This document shows, piece by piece, positions 39,355 through 51,760 of a stretch of 64,000 nucleotides of DNA (its first letter is position 1; each line of letters starts with the position of its first letter). A model generated the notes under the pieces. That model saw nothing but the letters and a program-made list of their open reading frames with translations. It made no database searches and had not been told where the DNA came from. Both the position numbers and the translations under genes were made by a program. The stretch lies in contig NC_087388.1 in assembly GCF_963675165.1 (NCBI RefSeq), forward strand, positions 4,531,047-4,595,046, in the 5' to 3' direction. This DNA comes from Halichondria panicea. Lineage: Eukaryota > Porifera > Demospongiae > Suberitida > Halichondriidae.

Positions 39355-39810
39355 CTCAGACATAGCAAAAAGCACGGCCACGCCCCTCTTATCTTAGCAA
39401 TCACTTGAGATCTATAGCAACAGTGGTGTTTTGAACTGTCGATTCTTACCGCTCCAGTTAATGCTATCCGCAAGTTAAGCCGGCCTGGTTGACAAGCTCA
39501 TCTAATATTCTGAGGCTCTGAGCTGAGCTCCTTAAGCATATGAATTATTGCTACATGTACTGATTGTACAAGACCAAGAACTTTATGATAATTATCATGA
39601 CAGACACAAACTGCAACATTCTGCCTGCATATAGAAATTCAGTACAGCTAAGCATCTGAGTTAGCTGCATCAACATTCATAGTAAAGGTGGCAATGGCAC
39701 CTACTGATCTAGCTAGCACCATAGGCTATGCTGATACCTGTGAAGAAAAAATGTACAAACAAATGTAAAAAACATTTGTGAAAAAATAATGGTGAGAAGT
39801 ACGTATAGGG

Positions 39811-39879
39811 TAGCCTCGTTCCCAGGCCGGAGTCGACCTAGCGTTCAATTGGAGACGGATCGGCCTGGGAACAAGGCTA
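39811..39879. repeat. 69-base TAGCC-ended repeat
   Basis: Starts tagcctcgttcccaggccg and ends cggcctgggaacaaggcta. The flanks share only taggg, so a target duplication is not convincing. A larger degenerate member with similar ends is 43721-44053, also without a clear duplication. Confidence 0.65.
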
Positions 39880-40105
39880 GAAGTAGGGTTGCATCGGCTA
39901 TGGTTGCATGTTGGATGAGCTGCTCAAATACCAAAAAGGACGTGCGGAACACAAATATGGGTACTAATTATAACCCTAAAAGAAACACCTAATACAAAAC
40001 GTCATTAGTTAAAATAGTGTATGTGGTCTCCTCACTTATAAAAGTTAACTCTCTTAGACTATTATAATCATAAATAATGCATGCAGTGAAAAAAGTTTAC
40101 AAAGA

Positions 40106-40667
40106 AGTGTAAAAAATATTTTGTGAAAAAATGGGAAAGAGTAGGGTTGGAAGAGCATGTGCACTGAAGTAACAAAAAGTTCGAAAACAAGATTGTGGGT
40201 TGGTATAGTCTTTGCATGCTCTAACTAGTTGGGGATGGGGATCAATCATTTGCGATCTTTAACAGTTGGGTCCAGCACTACTTCGAGTTTGGGTGGGCAG
40301 GGCTCATCTGTAGAGTCTCAACTCAAATTTAATAATAATTACACACCATGTGTATCGATGCTGGTCCCTGGCGGAAAGAAAAGTTCGAAAAAATCCTCAT
40401 TCAAATGCGTCATTCTTATATCGAAACACATGCAAGTTGATGGTCAAATAGGGGATCGAGCGCCTCGCATAAAGAAAAAGGTGTAACGAGAAGTAGTGCT
40501 GGACCCAACTGTTAAAGATCGCAAAGATTGATCCCCATCCCCAACTAGTTAGAGCATGCAAAGACTATACCAACCCACGATCTTGTTTTCAAACTTTTTG
40601 TTACTTCAGTGCGCATGCTCTTCCAACCCTACTCTTTCCCATTTTTTCACAAAATGTTTTTTACACT
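40106..40667. mobile_element. 562-base inverted-repeat element
   Basis: Arms of about 180 bases (40106-40285 and 40487-40667) are near-perfect complements, for example gtagggttggaagagcatg and ggacccaactgttaaag. They enclose about 200 bases. The element ends about 22 bases from the donor side of the IPT exon at 40690 in copy C. A related end block occurs at 39735-39790, so the insertion may be larger or nested. No coding capacity. Confidence 0.8.
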
Positions 40668-42098
40668 TGTAAATTATAGTATCACTCACGATATGTTGCA
40701 AACGTAAATTGACCCACTGATCTCCAGAGAGACTCTAGTGTCCTCCTGATTACCCACGTCCAGTGCAGTCCCCCTCACAACTACTGCAGTTCCCCAGCCA
40801 TGGGTCCAAAGGTCGGAGTCACACTGCTGACAGTAGGAGCCACCGCAGTGTAGGAGCCACCGTTTACAATGGCTACTCTAGAGCCAATTGTCAGAGAGAA
40901 GACTTTTGACCCTTCTGTTATCCAATTGGTTGTCTCACACACAAACTGGTGCCATGGTATGTAACCAGTGTTGAGGAGAGTGCAAGCCACCCCTCCTAAT
41001 GTAAGGGTAGAGTTCTGAATGTCGAAAAAAGTTCCTTCGAAGTCAGTACCCATCACAGTGATTGCTGTACCACCCTCAACTGGTCCTGTGATGTAGTCAA
41101 TGTATATAATCTATCATACTTGAAACGCCTTTTATACTGGACTGTGACTATACACTACATGTTGACAATCATGCAGTGCATGTGCATGTGTACGTAAAAC
41201 GGTATAGAGTAATGATAATAATGTAGGTGATAATAATTATATACTATACGCTCACTGCATTCTTACCCGACATTGGAGTGAATGAGTTGATGACAGGGGC
41301 AGGAGGATTGTTCCTCTCAGTAATGAAAGTATTGGAGCACTCTTGCATCACCTCACAACTACCTCCACACCACCCACATGCGAACTCTGACCCCATTCTG
41401 ACTGCAATACATTCCAAATATCCACTGGCCAAGTCACGACAATCATACAACGTCACTGTGTGTGTGGGTGTGGGGTGAACTAGTAGATTGTCTGGAAGTG
41501 TCTATCCACATTATTTAATTAATTGTTGACAGATAATTATAATGGTATACCTGACATGGTGTTGCTCAGTGTTTGGTTGATATCATTCCCGTCCAGGTTA
41601 CCATAACAACCACAGGGAAACTTCCAACACCAGGGGAAAGTGTGCCGAACTATATAAACCAAATTTTCAGTAGGCACAATTATGAATGTGTTTACATGAC
41701 TGTGTGCATTATTTAATCTGCATAGCCGCACGAAGAACTGTTCCAGCTGTAACTGTTACGTGTTGCAATGCTGATAGCTTCTAATTGTATAGGCTTCTAG
41801 CTTATAGCCATATTCACAATAGCTAGTTTGATGCCAGAAGCATGCAGCAGCCATAATTATTGTGAGACTTCTGTTTCGTTAAGCTCCTCTTCCATACACT
41901 CTTGCTCTAATTTGTTTCTTGGAAACAATAATAATTTACATTAATTAATTTTATTTCGGATTGTTGCATTTTGAGTGGGCAGATTAAAGGAAACACTGTG
42001 CCAATATCTGCCATATGGCACAGGTCAAGCCTTGAACTGTGTCCTATAAAAGGAGTGATGTGTACACGGAAAGGAATGCACAAGGAATGCAACAAATC

Positions 42099-42240
42099 AG
42101 TTGTTACACAGCTCACTCGTGCGCACATTGGATATATTGGCTCAGTAGTGCACTTGCCCTCGAGGCCTGCGGCCCTCGGGCCTAAGTCACTACTGAGCCA
42201 ATATATCCCATGTGGCACTCATGCATGTGTCACAACTATA
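42099..42240. repeat. Hairpin repeat with GC-rich core
   Basis: Arms containing ggatatattggctcagtagtg pair across a core with ccctcgagg and gccctcggg. It lies in a copy C intron. Confidence 0.75.
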
Positions 42241-42390
42241 ACATAATTATACATTATATACAAACTACTGTTGTATACACTCTAACATTTTGGAGCGAAG
42301 AAAAATGCCGAGGCGTATTAATTAGCACAGCGGAACTTGCAACATTCATGTATACATGTTAATCAAGCACGTAATTGTGTACAAGTATCT

Positions 42391-42590
42391 ATTGTGACAA
42401 ACAGTACAAGCGATCCTCTTCATTCCACAGTCACATAAGCTAACTTATTAAGTATGTATTGTGACAAACAGTACAAGCGATCCTCTTCATTCTACAGTCA
42501 CATAAGCCAACCATCACAAACTTATTAAGTATCTATTGTGACAAACAGTACAAGCGATCCTCTTCATTCCACAGTCACATAAGCTAACAA
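42391..42590. repeat. Tandem repeat, three units of about 63-78 bases
   Basis: Three copies of a unit containing attgtgacaaacagtacaag and cctcttcatt, separated by cttattaagtat. It lies in a copy C intron; copy D has one related unit near 60270-60310, suggesting local amplification in C. Confidence 0.85.
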
Positions 42591-43044
42591 TCACATAACT
42601 AGCAATGAGGCAGAGGAGGCCCTTGCCTCCTGTACTATTGAACTTCGAGTGTCATGTGACTCATCTCACTATAGCTTTTAATAGCTCTGGCTAGCTAACT
42701 TCTGGATATAGAATGAGCAGAAAATGATCGATCAGCTCTTCACTGACTGTGTTGTTGATGTAGAAAAGAGAAGAGCAGGTAAATAGTTTACTGCCATTTG
42801 CATCCACTTCTATGCGATAATTAGTGGGTATAGTTTCTGGTTAATATTTTGCGGGGGCATTGCCTCTTTCCCGTAAATTTCTAGTTACGCCCCTGTAACC
42901 AGTAAAATACTCACTTGTCCACTGCCCACTGTACACAGGATGGAGCTCTCGTTCTCATACTGAGCTGTCAGACTAACTCCATTCACTAGTACTCAAAGCC
43001 ATCCGTCTAATGGAGAGGGAAACTATGGAACAATCAGATTATGA

Positions 43045-43351
43045 CAGTGGCGTAGCCAGGATTTTGGAAATGGCAGGGCTCAAATCGGTTGAGCAGGGCC
43101 AGAGCAGGCGCTGAATAACATGGAATTTTACCTAAAAAAAAGGTAATCACTTTTCCTCAGCAGTCAGCATGCGTATTAGATGGCCCTTCCCACATTTCCA
43201 TTGAATGACATCATTCTAGTAACTATGCATGCAGTATATGTACAGTGCAGAATAGATTGACAAATCACGGTGATTCAAGCTGAGTTGGAGTTGATGGAGC
43301 ACAAAAGGGGGGGGCTCTAGCCCCGTCAGCCCCCCTCTGCCTACGCCACTG
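43045..43351. mobile_element. CAGTGGCGTAG element, 5-base target duplication
   Basis: 307 bases starting cagtggcgtagccagg and ending ctgcctacgccactg, flanked by tatga at 43040-43044 and 43352-43356. In an intron of copy C. Same family as 19921-20232. Confidence 0.9.
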
Positions 43352-44811
43352 TATGATACATGTGTCATGTGACTCACGGCGGGTATGAGGTTCCTGGTGG
43401 TCAGTCGAATGTTCTGGGCCACCCTTACTGGTTGAGTGTACCCACCAGAGGGGGGGCGTGTCTAATAGGGGGCACTCAGCAGTGAAGTTGTTGCCTCCAG
43501 ACAACTGTACAGAGGATGTATAGAGATAAAGGTCACAGTGAGCTTACCTGTAGGAAGTGAGATACATTCCTGCAAGGAGCTGATGTTGCACTGCACTGCT
43601 TGTTGAGATTACACCATCCACACGGACTATTCAGCCCAAGGCAATCCTTACAGCTGTAAACAACGTTAACTGGTTATATTATTATTGATGATGTTCTTGA
43701 TTTGTCTAGTTAAATCATTTTAGCCTCATCCCCAGGCCGGCTGTCTCTATACACTGTAAAAGAAAGCACACTAAATCGTCGTGTATTTCACACATCGCAC
43801 ACTTTTTAATGTGCATACTCAGCACACTTCAGTGTAAAGTAACGCTAGGTCTTCAACTAGGTCTGAGGAAGATTATATCAGAGCATTCACTGTTTTTCAG
43901 TTGGCGAATTCCAATGACCAGTAAAACTGATTGTTTATATAATATTATGTGTGATATTTCTCCATAAAAGCTGCTGTAATCACAGAAATAGCTCTGTCCT
44001 AGCTATAGCTACACAGGCCTTGGATTGAGAAGTGCGGTCTGGGATCAAGGCTAGCTATAGATACTAGGTCTAGGTGGACTGGTATAGCTATCACGTTGTG
44101 TCAAACAAGAAGGCCTTCCTCAATGAATGAGTTGTTGAGCATCAAGTCCTGTGTGAAGGAAGGGACATTGTGGTTGCCTAAGGTGCTACCAGTTGTTGCA
44201 GACAATGAACATGGAACCATTTAACCACAAAGATTGACTAGCTATACACACATAATTTTAATAACAATTGTATAATTATTAATTTTATATTCAGTTATGG
44301 GTGGATACCTTTCTCCTGCTGAGCAATTGAAAATGGTGAGTGCTTGGTTGGTGATATCGAATGGCTCATTGAGAGAGCTCTGAAAGCCCAGCTTGATGGT
44401 TGCAGTCATTCCAGGGTAGTCAGGTACCATGAGTCCTTCAATATCACAACTGAACACTGTTCCCGGCATGACCTCAACAGCAGATACTATGATGGGTAGG
44501 AAACGTCCTTCACTGTCCGCCAGATGACAAGAGATGTTCTCTCCAGGAAGGGGGTTAGGCAGGCCAGGGGAGGTCAGAGTCATTGTGAGCTGTATAGGAG
44601 TAAGTTTATCATGATATCATGCAGACAATTAACTACATCAGCTTTACCTCAGTAGCAAGAATCTCAAGGTCAAGCACAAGTTGCATAGGCTCCACATGCA
44701 GTAGCAGCAGTGAAACAGTTGGCATTGTCCTGTGTCCATCTACTAGAAATACTGGAGTTCTGGCACTGCGTCTGACAAGAGCACTTGTTCTCCACCACAC
44801 ACCACCCACAC

Positions 44812-47107
44812 CAGGGGCGTAGCTTAATGGTTTCCTAGTTGCCCAGAAACCCCCTTGCTTGCTGAAAAATGGGTGGGGCTGATCATGTGCTGAAGCATTG
44901 ACCACGAGTAGATTAATATCCAGTCTGTATTTATTGTGCCTATAGTATTAGTTACCTTCTGCAATCCAAGATAAGAGACCAAGATCAGCCCAGTTCCTCT
45001 ACTACTGCTCAGAGTCAGACTCCAGACTGTATTTTACAGTGTATACTACTAATGGCTGGAGACTAGCAAGAATATGGATTGATATCTAGCCTGGATTTAT
45101 TTCAATGCCTATTATTAATACTAGTTTAGCTTCTGCAATCCAAGATAAGAGACCTGATTGTCAGCCCAGTTCCTCTACTGCATGCTCAGACTCCAGACTG
45201 CATGTATATGCAGTCTCACCACAATCTGATTCTCAGCCACCAACCTCAGAGCTCATGCCAATGGTACTGATCCTGGTAGTACATTTGTACTTACAACTAT
45301 AAAGTTTAGGAGATGAGGCCGAGGAGAACTGAAGCTATGACTTATCAAAATAATTATGCAGCCATAAGGGGTGTAACCGGCACAATTAAGGGGCGTGGCA
45401 ACGGAAGTGGGCGTGGTCTCAGATTTTTCGGCGCGCCGCCTTATTATGCCTCGGTGCGCATGCGCAAGCGAGGTATACGGTAGTGTGTTTGTGTGTCTGT
45501 GTAGACTGCTACAACTGCTCAAGGATGAATCAAGTGCAAGTAAGAGTTTCTATAGGCTTCTAGTCATGTTTACTTGGATTTAAATTCGTGGATTTGCAAA
45601 ATAATGCTTCGTTCTCGAGTTATGCCTAGTTTTGCTTACTTGGAATGCCATTGCAGCCTTTTCAGAAGAGCACGTAGCCAAACTTGTTTACCGAGTGTTG
45701 CTACTCTACTTAGTAGTTAGCTCTGCACTAGAACGCTTAGCTATTGGTAGCTGCAAGAGTGAGAAGAGAGCTGCAAGGCTCTGCTAATGCAGCCATTAAT
45801 TTTAGACTTGAACTTTTGGCATCAATCGTTTTTAACAACAATCATGGTCGATCATTACTCACTCTCAGAGTTTTTGCATGCAAACTAATCATGTGTATTA
45901 GTAGGCTAGCTTTATGTTATGTAGCTTTGGCATCTCCACCGAGGCATTAGCCTCGATCCCAGGCCGAGTTTTCGCTTTTATAACGGTTAGGCAAACAACT
46001 GGGCCTGGTACTAGTTGTCTGCACATGCGTCAAATTTTCATTGTATATTTGTGGTCGGCAAAAATATTTAATAAATCAATAATAGAAATTTGTACACAGA
46101 AAATGCACAGAGTGAATACACAAAAGATGCACATAGGGAGCTGCTTCACAAAGGCCTGGGGAGTTGCCAGTTGTGCTGCAGCACAATTACAGTGACCCAG
46201 GGCAACTTCAGGATGATTGAATGCCTTCAAATTACGTTTCAAAAAGATTTAGCAGGCTGCTGGACTTCTCTGATTCTAGGCCCCAACTCGTAACTCATTG
46301 CTTGAGAAAACGTAGATTCTCTTGATGTCTCTGAGCTACCCAGCAACGCTCGAATGAGCAGGTCATACTCCAGTCCTGTGTCTGTGAGTATAGGACAATA
46401 TTAAAAGAAACCAAAGACGGTAAAACCCTTACCTCAAACTGTCCAGTCTCGTCCGTTAGTATAGCCAAGAGGAGCACTGTTGGGATAGCTGGATATTAGC
46501 CATTGCTCCTGTACAGAGAAGTAGACATTTTAAATACGTGTAGATCTATACATATTAAATTTCTCGGTTATAGTGTCATTGTCGACGAGCTGATGATGGC
46601 AGCACCAAGTTCTCTAGCTCACACTCTTCACTTGATCCACCATATTAATGATGAAACTATAGTCTACCTACATTCTTGCCAAACATGAACAAGACTTGAT
46701 AGCATAGCCGGCCATAGGGCCCACACAAAAATATCTGACCTTAACAAGCTTGACAAAGCTTTATACCTCTTCCCTTGTTGTTCAGTCTTCAGAATAAGCT
46801 TCAGAGAAGAGAGAAGCTTCAGCTAAGAGCCATTCCAATCGATTCCAATAATGATAAAACGGGAACTGACTTCTAGTACACGATAGTACACGAATATAAA
46901 TGTCACGAAAGTGAACGAGAATATCCATTCGTCAGAATCTGACGAACGATTGACGCATGCGCAGACAACTAGTACCAGGCCCAGTTGTTCGCCTAACCGT
47001 TATAAAAGCGAAAACTCGGCCTGGGATCGAGGCTACCGAGGCATCAGCACCTTCGGTGCTTTCATTCCTTCAGAAACCCCTTTAGTAAATGTCTAGCTAC
47101 GCCCCTG
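44812..47107. mobile_element. 2.3-kb CAGGGGCGTAGC element inserted in the PSI1 exon of copy C
   Basis: Starts caggggcgtagc, ends gctacgcccctg, flanked by cacac at 44807-44811 and 47108-47112. Removing it and one duplication rejoins the PSI1 exon as in B and D. It carries the nested TAGCC element 45948-47035. Short open frames inside show no transposase I recognise. Confidence 0.9.
45948..47035. mobile_element. 1088-base TAGCC-family element, 9-base target duplication
   Basis: Terminal inverted repeats of about 90 bases (tagcctcgatcccaggccg outermost) are flanked by perfect ccgaggcat copies at 45939-45947 and 47036-47044. It is inserted within the 44812-47107 element, so it arrived later. The left 400 bases match 17405-17822. 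A 60-codon frame at 46477-46295 (-) is open but unrecognised. Long repeats and 9-base duplications suggest a Mutator-like superfamily; this is inference. Confidence 0.88.
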
Positions 47108-48394
47108 CACACAACGGGTTGGGGTCATTGGTACAACTGGTACAGTCTATACGCTGGGAACACTCCTCTATGGGTACTTGGTACACCTTCAGAGGGGGAG
47201 GTAAAATGAATAGGGTAGAACATAATTATACATGCAAGCATTAACTCACCGAGGTATAAGTGGATACTGTGATGTAGTTTAATCCCTCATGCCATGACAA
47301 ATAATAATGTATATACATATCAAAATAAGTCACTGGCTGATTGTAGAATGAGCCATCAGTGCTCAGGGTCGATGTACCACTGACATCGTACTGTGAAAAC
47401 ACAATACCATTATACTAACTGACTCAACTATGCAGCACTTACTCCGAGTATCCTACTATCACCGGTTACAACAAACACAAAGGAAAACTGCTCCACCTTC
47501 ACAGCTACTGAAGCAACAAGGTTTAGGTTGCCAAAGTTAATACGAACTGGTGCTATTAGATCAATACCACCATTTGGGGCGAGAAGGCCGACTGGACTGG
47601 GTGTGTCACATCTGTCTACTGGTATCTGGAAAATGACAGTGTGCATGTGAATTACTATAGTAAAAATCTAGGCATACATAAAAGTAAAATCTGTGAGAGA
47701 CTGAAAGCCACAATCGAACCCTAGTTCATACAAAGCAGTCACTCCACAGGTACTTTGTCCTCCACAATCTGGCATGTTGCAAATACGTAACAGTCTTACA
47801 GCTCGTGCATCAGCAGGTTCACTATATCGACGACAATAAATTATAGTAGGCAAATCTACCACTCACAAAACCACCAAATGCATAGAAGTATCGTTCAAAG
47901 AAATCAACAACATTGCGTGTGCCTGATGGATTGTTGTCGGAAGATCTATTGAACCCCTCTCCGAATTGTTGCAGTATCATTCTCTTTCCCCCTTCATCCT
48001 CCATTGTTCCAATGTAGAAAGTGTCTCCTGATGTAATGATAGCTGCTCCATATCCAAGATCTCCCACTATAGCATTACTGACACTCCTGATAGGACCAGC
48101 ACTGAGGTTGCTTGCCGCGTTGTAGACAGAGCAAGAGAGATCCTCTAAACACACCACCAACATCCCAGTAGAACTCAGGGCCAGTCCTTGGTCAATGACA
48201 TAAGATCCTAGATCAACTCTCTCCTCTTGTATTAGCTGAGCATTCAGTCTATACAGGTATTTGTCTGCAGCAAGGAATGTTATCCCAGTGGAGTCCACTT
48301 GCAGTCCTGGGAGATTGGAAGAATCTTGGAAGGAGAAATATTGAGAATTAGCTGCTCTTCGCAGCAGAAACAAAAATAAGAGTGACAATAACAT

Positions 48395-49527
48395 AGCTCT
48401 ACCTCTTAGTCTATTCTAGCATGCAGTCTGCCCTAATACCCCCAACTTTTTAGAAATACATACCACAAGTATTTTAATGGTTCATAAGGATGACATCACA
48501 AAAACATTGATAATGAGATTCATAATGATGCACCCTATACAACTCTCAGATTGTAGTGAAGGGTGATTTTTCTGAATTTCCAAAGCTCATAACACAGACC
48601 ATTAATTTTTACTGAACTAGAACTTGTTACTAGGAGACAAATTATCAATATGGAATGTATTGACTCAGCAAGTTTGGACTGGATTGAGATAGTGTGAACA
48701 GCTTGCACAAAAATTCAAAGATAGCTCATTCTGAATAGTCTCTGGTGTCATCCTTCTTAATTGTTCAATCAATTTTTAGCTTGCTACGTCGATGGTGAAT
48801 AGCTTGCTCAAAAATTCAAACTTTCCGCAATCGTTTAACACAACTTTATGCTAGTTTGACCCAAATTCGTATTTTAAAGTGTTTATCCTGTCTTCTTATT
48901 ACATATTTCAACTTTCATAGCTCTAAAAACCTTCAGAAACAAATAAAAACTGCTTCATTAATATAATTCATGAGGCAACTTGTAGCACTTTCTGTCTTAA
49001 AACATTTGGGGTCTTAGGGCAGATCGATAGCCTCGAATCCAGGCCGATTAAAATACGGCCTGGTATCTATTGCATAGTTAATTAATCATAGGCGTGGTCC
49101 ATACACGCCCATGTACTATCTACTACAGTGCATCCAGCTTAGAGAGTAGATTACCACAAATGTGTGAGTGGCTGTACTTAAATGTTGAGGATGATTGGAA
49201 CCTTTTTAAGAAATGGTGCTGATACCATTGTGTAAACAGCTAAGGTCTCAGACTTCATAAGATAATTGTTGAATGGTTTAGGTATCCTGGCTATCCTTCA
49301 TGGGTCTTATAATTATGTTCACAGTGCCTATAATTCTGGTTTTCAGGTGTACTTTTGGTTAGAGTGAAAAATTAATAGCTTAGCTTTCAAATTTCTGTAA
49401 TAAGTTTACAGATTAAATGGGCTACATTTTGATACCAAGAACATCCTCTATGCTTATTCCATTGCTGAAAAAACTACAAATTTTACTACTTTCTACAGTT
49501 TTGATGACATCAACAGCTGCAAACCAT
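48395..49527. other. Intergenic, repeat-like, no gene seen
   Basis: It contains a TAGCC-type fragment at 49028-49068 and a block at 49110-49240 similar to 16930-17040 in the TRAF intron. No coding family recognised. Confidence 0.4.
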
Positions 49528-49624
49528 AAACCAATGACGCTCTAATCAACCACATAAGTGGGCGTACAAAAACTGTACGCCCACTCTTAATTAAGCATGT
49601 GGTTGATTAAAGCGTCATTGGTTT
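49528..49624. repeat. Hairpin repeat at the edge of duplicated DNA
   Basis: Outer arms (aaaccaatgacgc...caaccacat and complement) and an inner perfect hairpin (agtgggcgtaca / tgtacgcccact). It abuts the point where similarity to the receptor B 5' flank begins (about 49629). Confidence 0.75.
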
Positions 49625-49628
49625 GTGT

Positions 49629-50042
49629 AAGCCCTCGGGGGAATACATAGAACTGCCCTTTGTAGTACAAATCCAATACACCCTTGATACCCATGGTACA
49701 ACAAAAACCTAGGCGTGGTTTACTGGAATTAACGCATGCAATGCAGTGCAGGCAATAAAGTCAAACGAAATGTTTACTCACAAAAAATATTCACAGTCAA
49801 GGTAAATGAAATGTTTACCCCATGAAAATTACTCGCTATAGTGCTCTGTTGCTTTTGAACTTGGACCACACTTACTTACTTACTCAATGCCACAGTGTAA
49901 TATAATACGAACCATATTGACACAGCCATAATTATATGTAATTGTTACTGGCATTCTTATAATGATTGGCAATTGTACAATCATTCTAAACAAAAGTTAC
50001 AGTCCTAATGCTAACCAGAATGTAGATGCCGAGACACACTAC
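49629..50042 (+). promoter_or_regulatory. Distal part of the receptor D 5' flank
   Basis: Matches the reverse complement of about 32140-32672 upstream of receptor B, nearly base for base (for example atagaactgccctt and gaacttggaccacac). It is separated from the gene by two insertions. Confidence 0.6.
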
Positions 50043-50043
50043 G

Positions 50044-50166
50044 TATTAGTTAATGTACAGTGTAGAGGGGTTTATGACAGTAAACCTCCCGACTACGAGG
50101 GCGTAAGCCCGAGGGGGAGGTGTGGTTTATTGTCATAAACCCCGAGGCACTGTGCATTAATTAATT
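50044..50166. repeat. Hairpin repeat with GC-rich core
   Basis: Arms ttaatg(t/c)acagtg and ggggtttatgaca pair; core contains cgagggcgtaagcccgaggg. Confidence 0.8.
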
Positions 50167-50841
50167 GATATATGTCCCATCTGATTGGCTGACTGGTTGC
50201 TATGCATCAAGCTTGCATGACTACCACATAGCAACACTATTCAAACAAGAAGACAGTAGGAAAAGAGAGCTCGTCCACACCACATACCAGGGCTGCTGTA
50301 CATGTCCCTCAAATCCTTGTGCAGCCTGGACAGAATATGAGCAGCCAGCCCTGCCTTCCAAGCGAACGGTACAGAGCCTCTCCCCCTCTCTGTTCAATTA
50401 GTCAGCCCCTCCCTCCACTTACTGCGCAGCAACCAGCCAGGAAGAAACAACACAGCTAGCTCTAGACGGTGTCTAGACCAGCTCTCTTCAGCTATGCCAG
50501 GCTAGTAGGCAAGCAAAGGTAAGCTTAAAATAGCCACTCCTATATTATTACTAAACTGGCTTCTTTTTATTTAAATACAGAAGCTGAACAGGCGTAGTGC
50601 AGTACTAGTGCTAGTGAGCAAGGCTCAGCCTGAGCCCTAGCCCTCTCCCAGAGTGTCTCTAAAGCAGCTCCTTCTGCAAGCACACAGCAGAATTTTTGAT
50701 GAACTAGTCTACAGACTACACCCTCTGTCTCTATGTTTTCATTTATGACATTTTGTTTCTCATGCAAGACATTTCCATTCATCGAAAACACCATTAATTT
50801 TATTTTTGCTGCATATGCTTGAGGTGCCAATTTATGTTATG

Positions 50842-50954
50842 GTTAGAACATGGGCATGAGGTATCTATGTGTTATAGTGTCCCAAAGCTCGAGGGCTTTA
50901 GCCCGAGGGATGAGGGACACTATAACCATAGATACCGAATGCACATGTTCTAAC
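50842..50954. repeat. Hairpin repeat with GC-rich core
   Basis: Arms gttagaacatg, ggtatctatg and ttatagtgtcc pair; core contains ctcgagggctttagcccgag. Confidence 0.8.
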
Positions 50955-51203
50955 TGATTTAGATCCCAAAACCTATTGGCTACTAAAAATGCACTAGCTT
51001 AGCAACAGTCAACCTATATAAACAGCCAACCTAGCAACTGCATCATTATTCTTTTGAAAACTAATATCTGAAGTTGGCATCTCTGTGTCTCTACTAAGTC
51101 TGTGGTCTCTATTCAAGTCAACCCGTACCCTGTTCCTCCACCTCAGTTTGATGGACAAAATTATAGTCCTAGCTAGCTCCACCCACAAAACGGAAACAAC
51201 CAG

Positions 51204-51492
51204 CTCCTCCCCCAGTTTTGCAGCAAACAAGCCCAGCACACTTCCCAAGAAACAAGCGGCTTGTACTACTCTCACAAAGCGAAAGGAAGACACCTAAGCT
51301 ATAATTTGCAGCAAACAAGCCCAGCAAACGAGCGGCTCCTATACTACTCTTGAAAAAAGCGAAAGGAACTTTAGGAAGAAGCCAAAGCTAGAATCCCAGC
51401 ACTTCCATACATCCAGCTCCTCCCCCATGCAGCCTTGCAGCAAAAAAGCACAGCACACTGCCCAAAAAACGAGCGTCTCCTACTACTCTCGA
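51204..51492. repeat. Degenerate tandem repeat, about three units of roughly 100 bases
   Basis: Repeated blocks with gcagcaaacaagcccagca, aacgagcggctcctac and tactctcg. No open frame spans the repeat consistently. Confidence 0.6.
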
Positions 51493-51760
51493 ACAAAGCC
51501 AAAAAAAAAGAAACTAGAGCTTCTCTCTTTCATTCTAGTTCTGTTATTATATTGCATCTAGCTACAATAATTTTTATGTTATTACATGTGTATCTTCTTG
51601 TAAATCACAATACAATGTACAATGTTGTAGTTTGTAGCCCAGAGCAATCTATAGTACCGGTACTATAGCTCATAGTTCCCTGCTAAATACACTCAAATGG
51701 GATCTAAGACAGTTAAACCCCACTAGACTACATGGCAAAAGTGTAGTAGGTGGGAAATAT

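Larger units (their letters stand above)
34199..48394 (-). pseudogene. Plexin-like receptor tyrosine kinase, copy C (ectodomain broken, kinase half open)
   Basis: All 24 exons of the B layout are recognisable. Sema exon from 48394, then 47625-47443, 47390-47250, 47186-44648 (split by an element at 44812-47107), 44589-44309, 43653-43548, 43504-43376, 43006-42915, 41649-41551, 41455-41267, 41085-40690, 38770-38498, 38307-38086, 38022-37870, 37823-37597, 37541-37495, 37421-37329, 37275-37192, 37043-36826, 36187-36075, 35952-35787, 35134-34992, 34735-34578, 34308-34199. Disabling changes fall in the ectodomain: frame change and early stop in the Sema exon near 47850, a 4-base gain plus the element in the PSI1 exon, 7 bases lost in 43006-42915, one base lost in 41649-41551 and in 41085-40690, and two separate 4-base gains in 38770-38498. 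The final 12 exons, with the transmembrane helix and complete kinase, keep the lengths and phases expected and show no stop. Confidence 0.9.
50043..51760. mobile_element. 1.7-kb insertion in the receptor D 5' flank
   Basis: Receptor B has cacactac joined directly to tgtcagata; in D these are separated by 1718 bases. The insert contains two GC-core hairpins (50044-50166, 50842-50954) and a tandem repeat at 51204-51492 (about three units with cagctcctccccc, gcagcaaacaagcccagca and gcgaaagga). No clear target duplication and no recognised coding region. Confidence 0.7.

Noticed and set aside
40229-40486. 85-codon open frame inside the copy C intron
   Set aside because: It lies inside the inverted-repeat element 40106-40667 and looks like chance.
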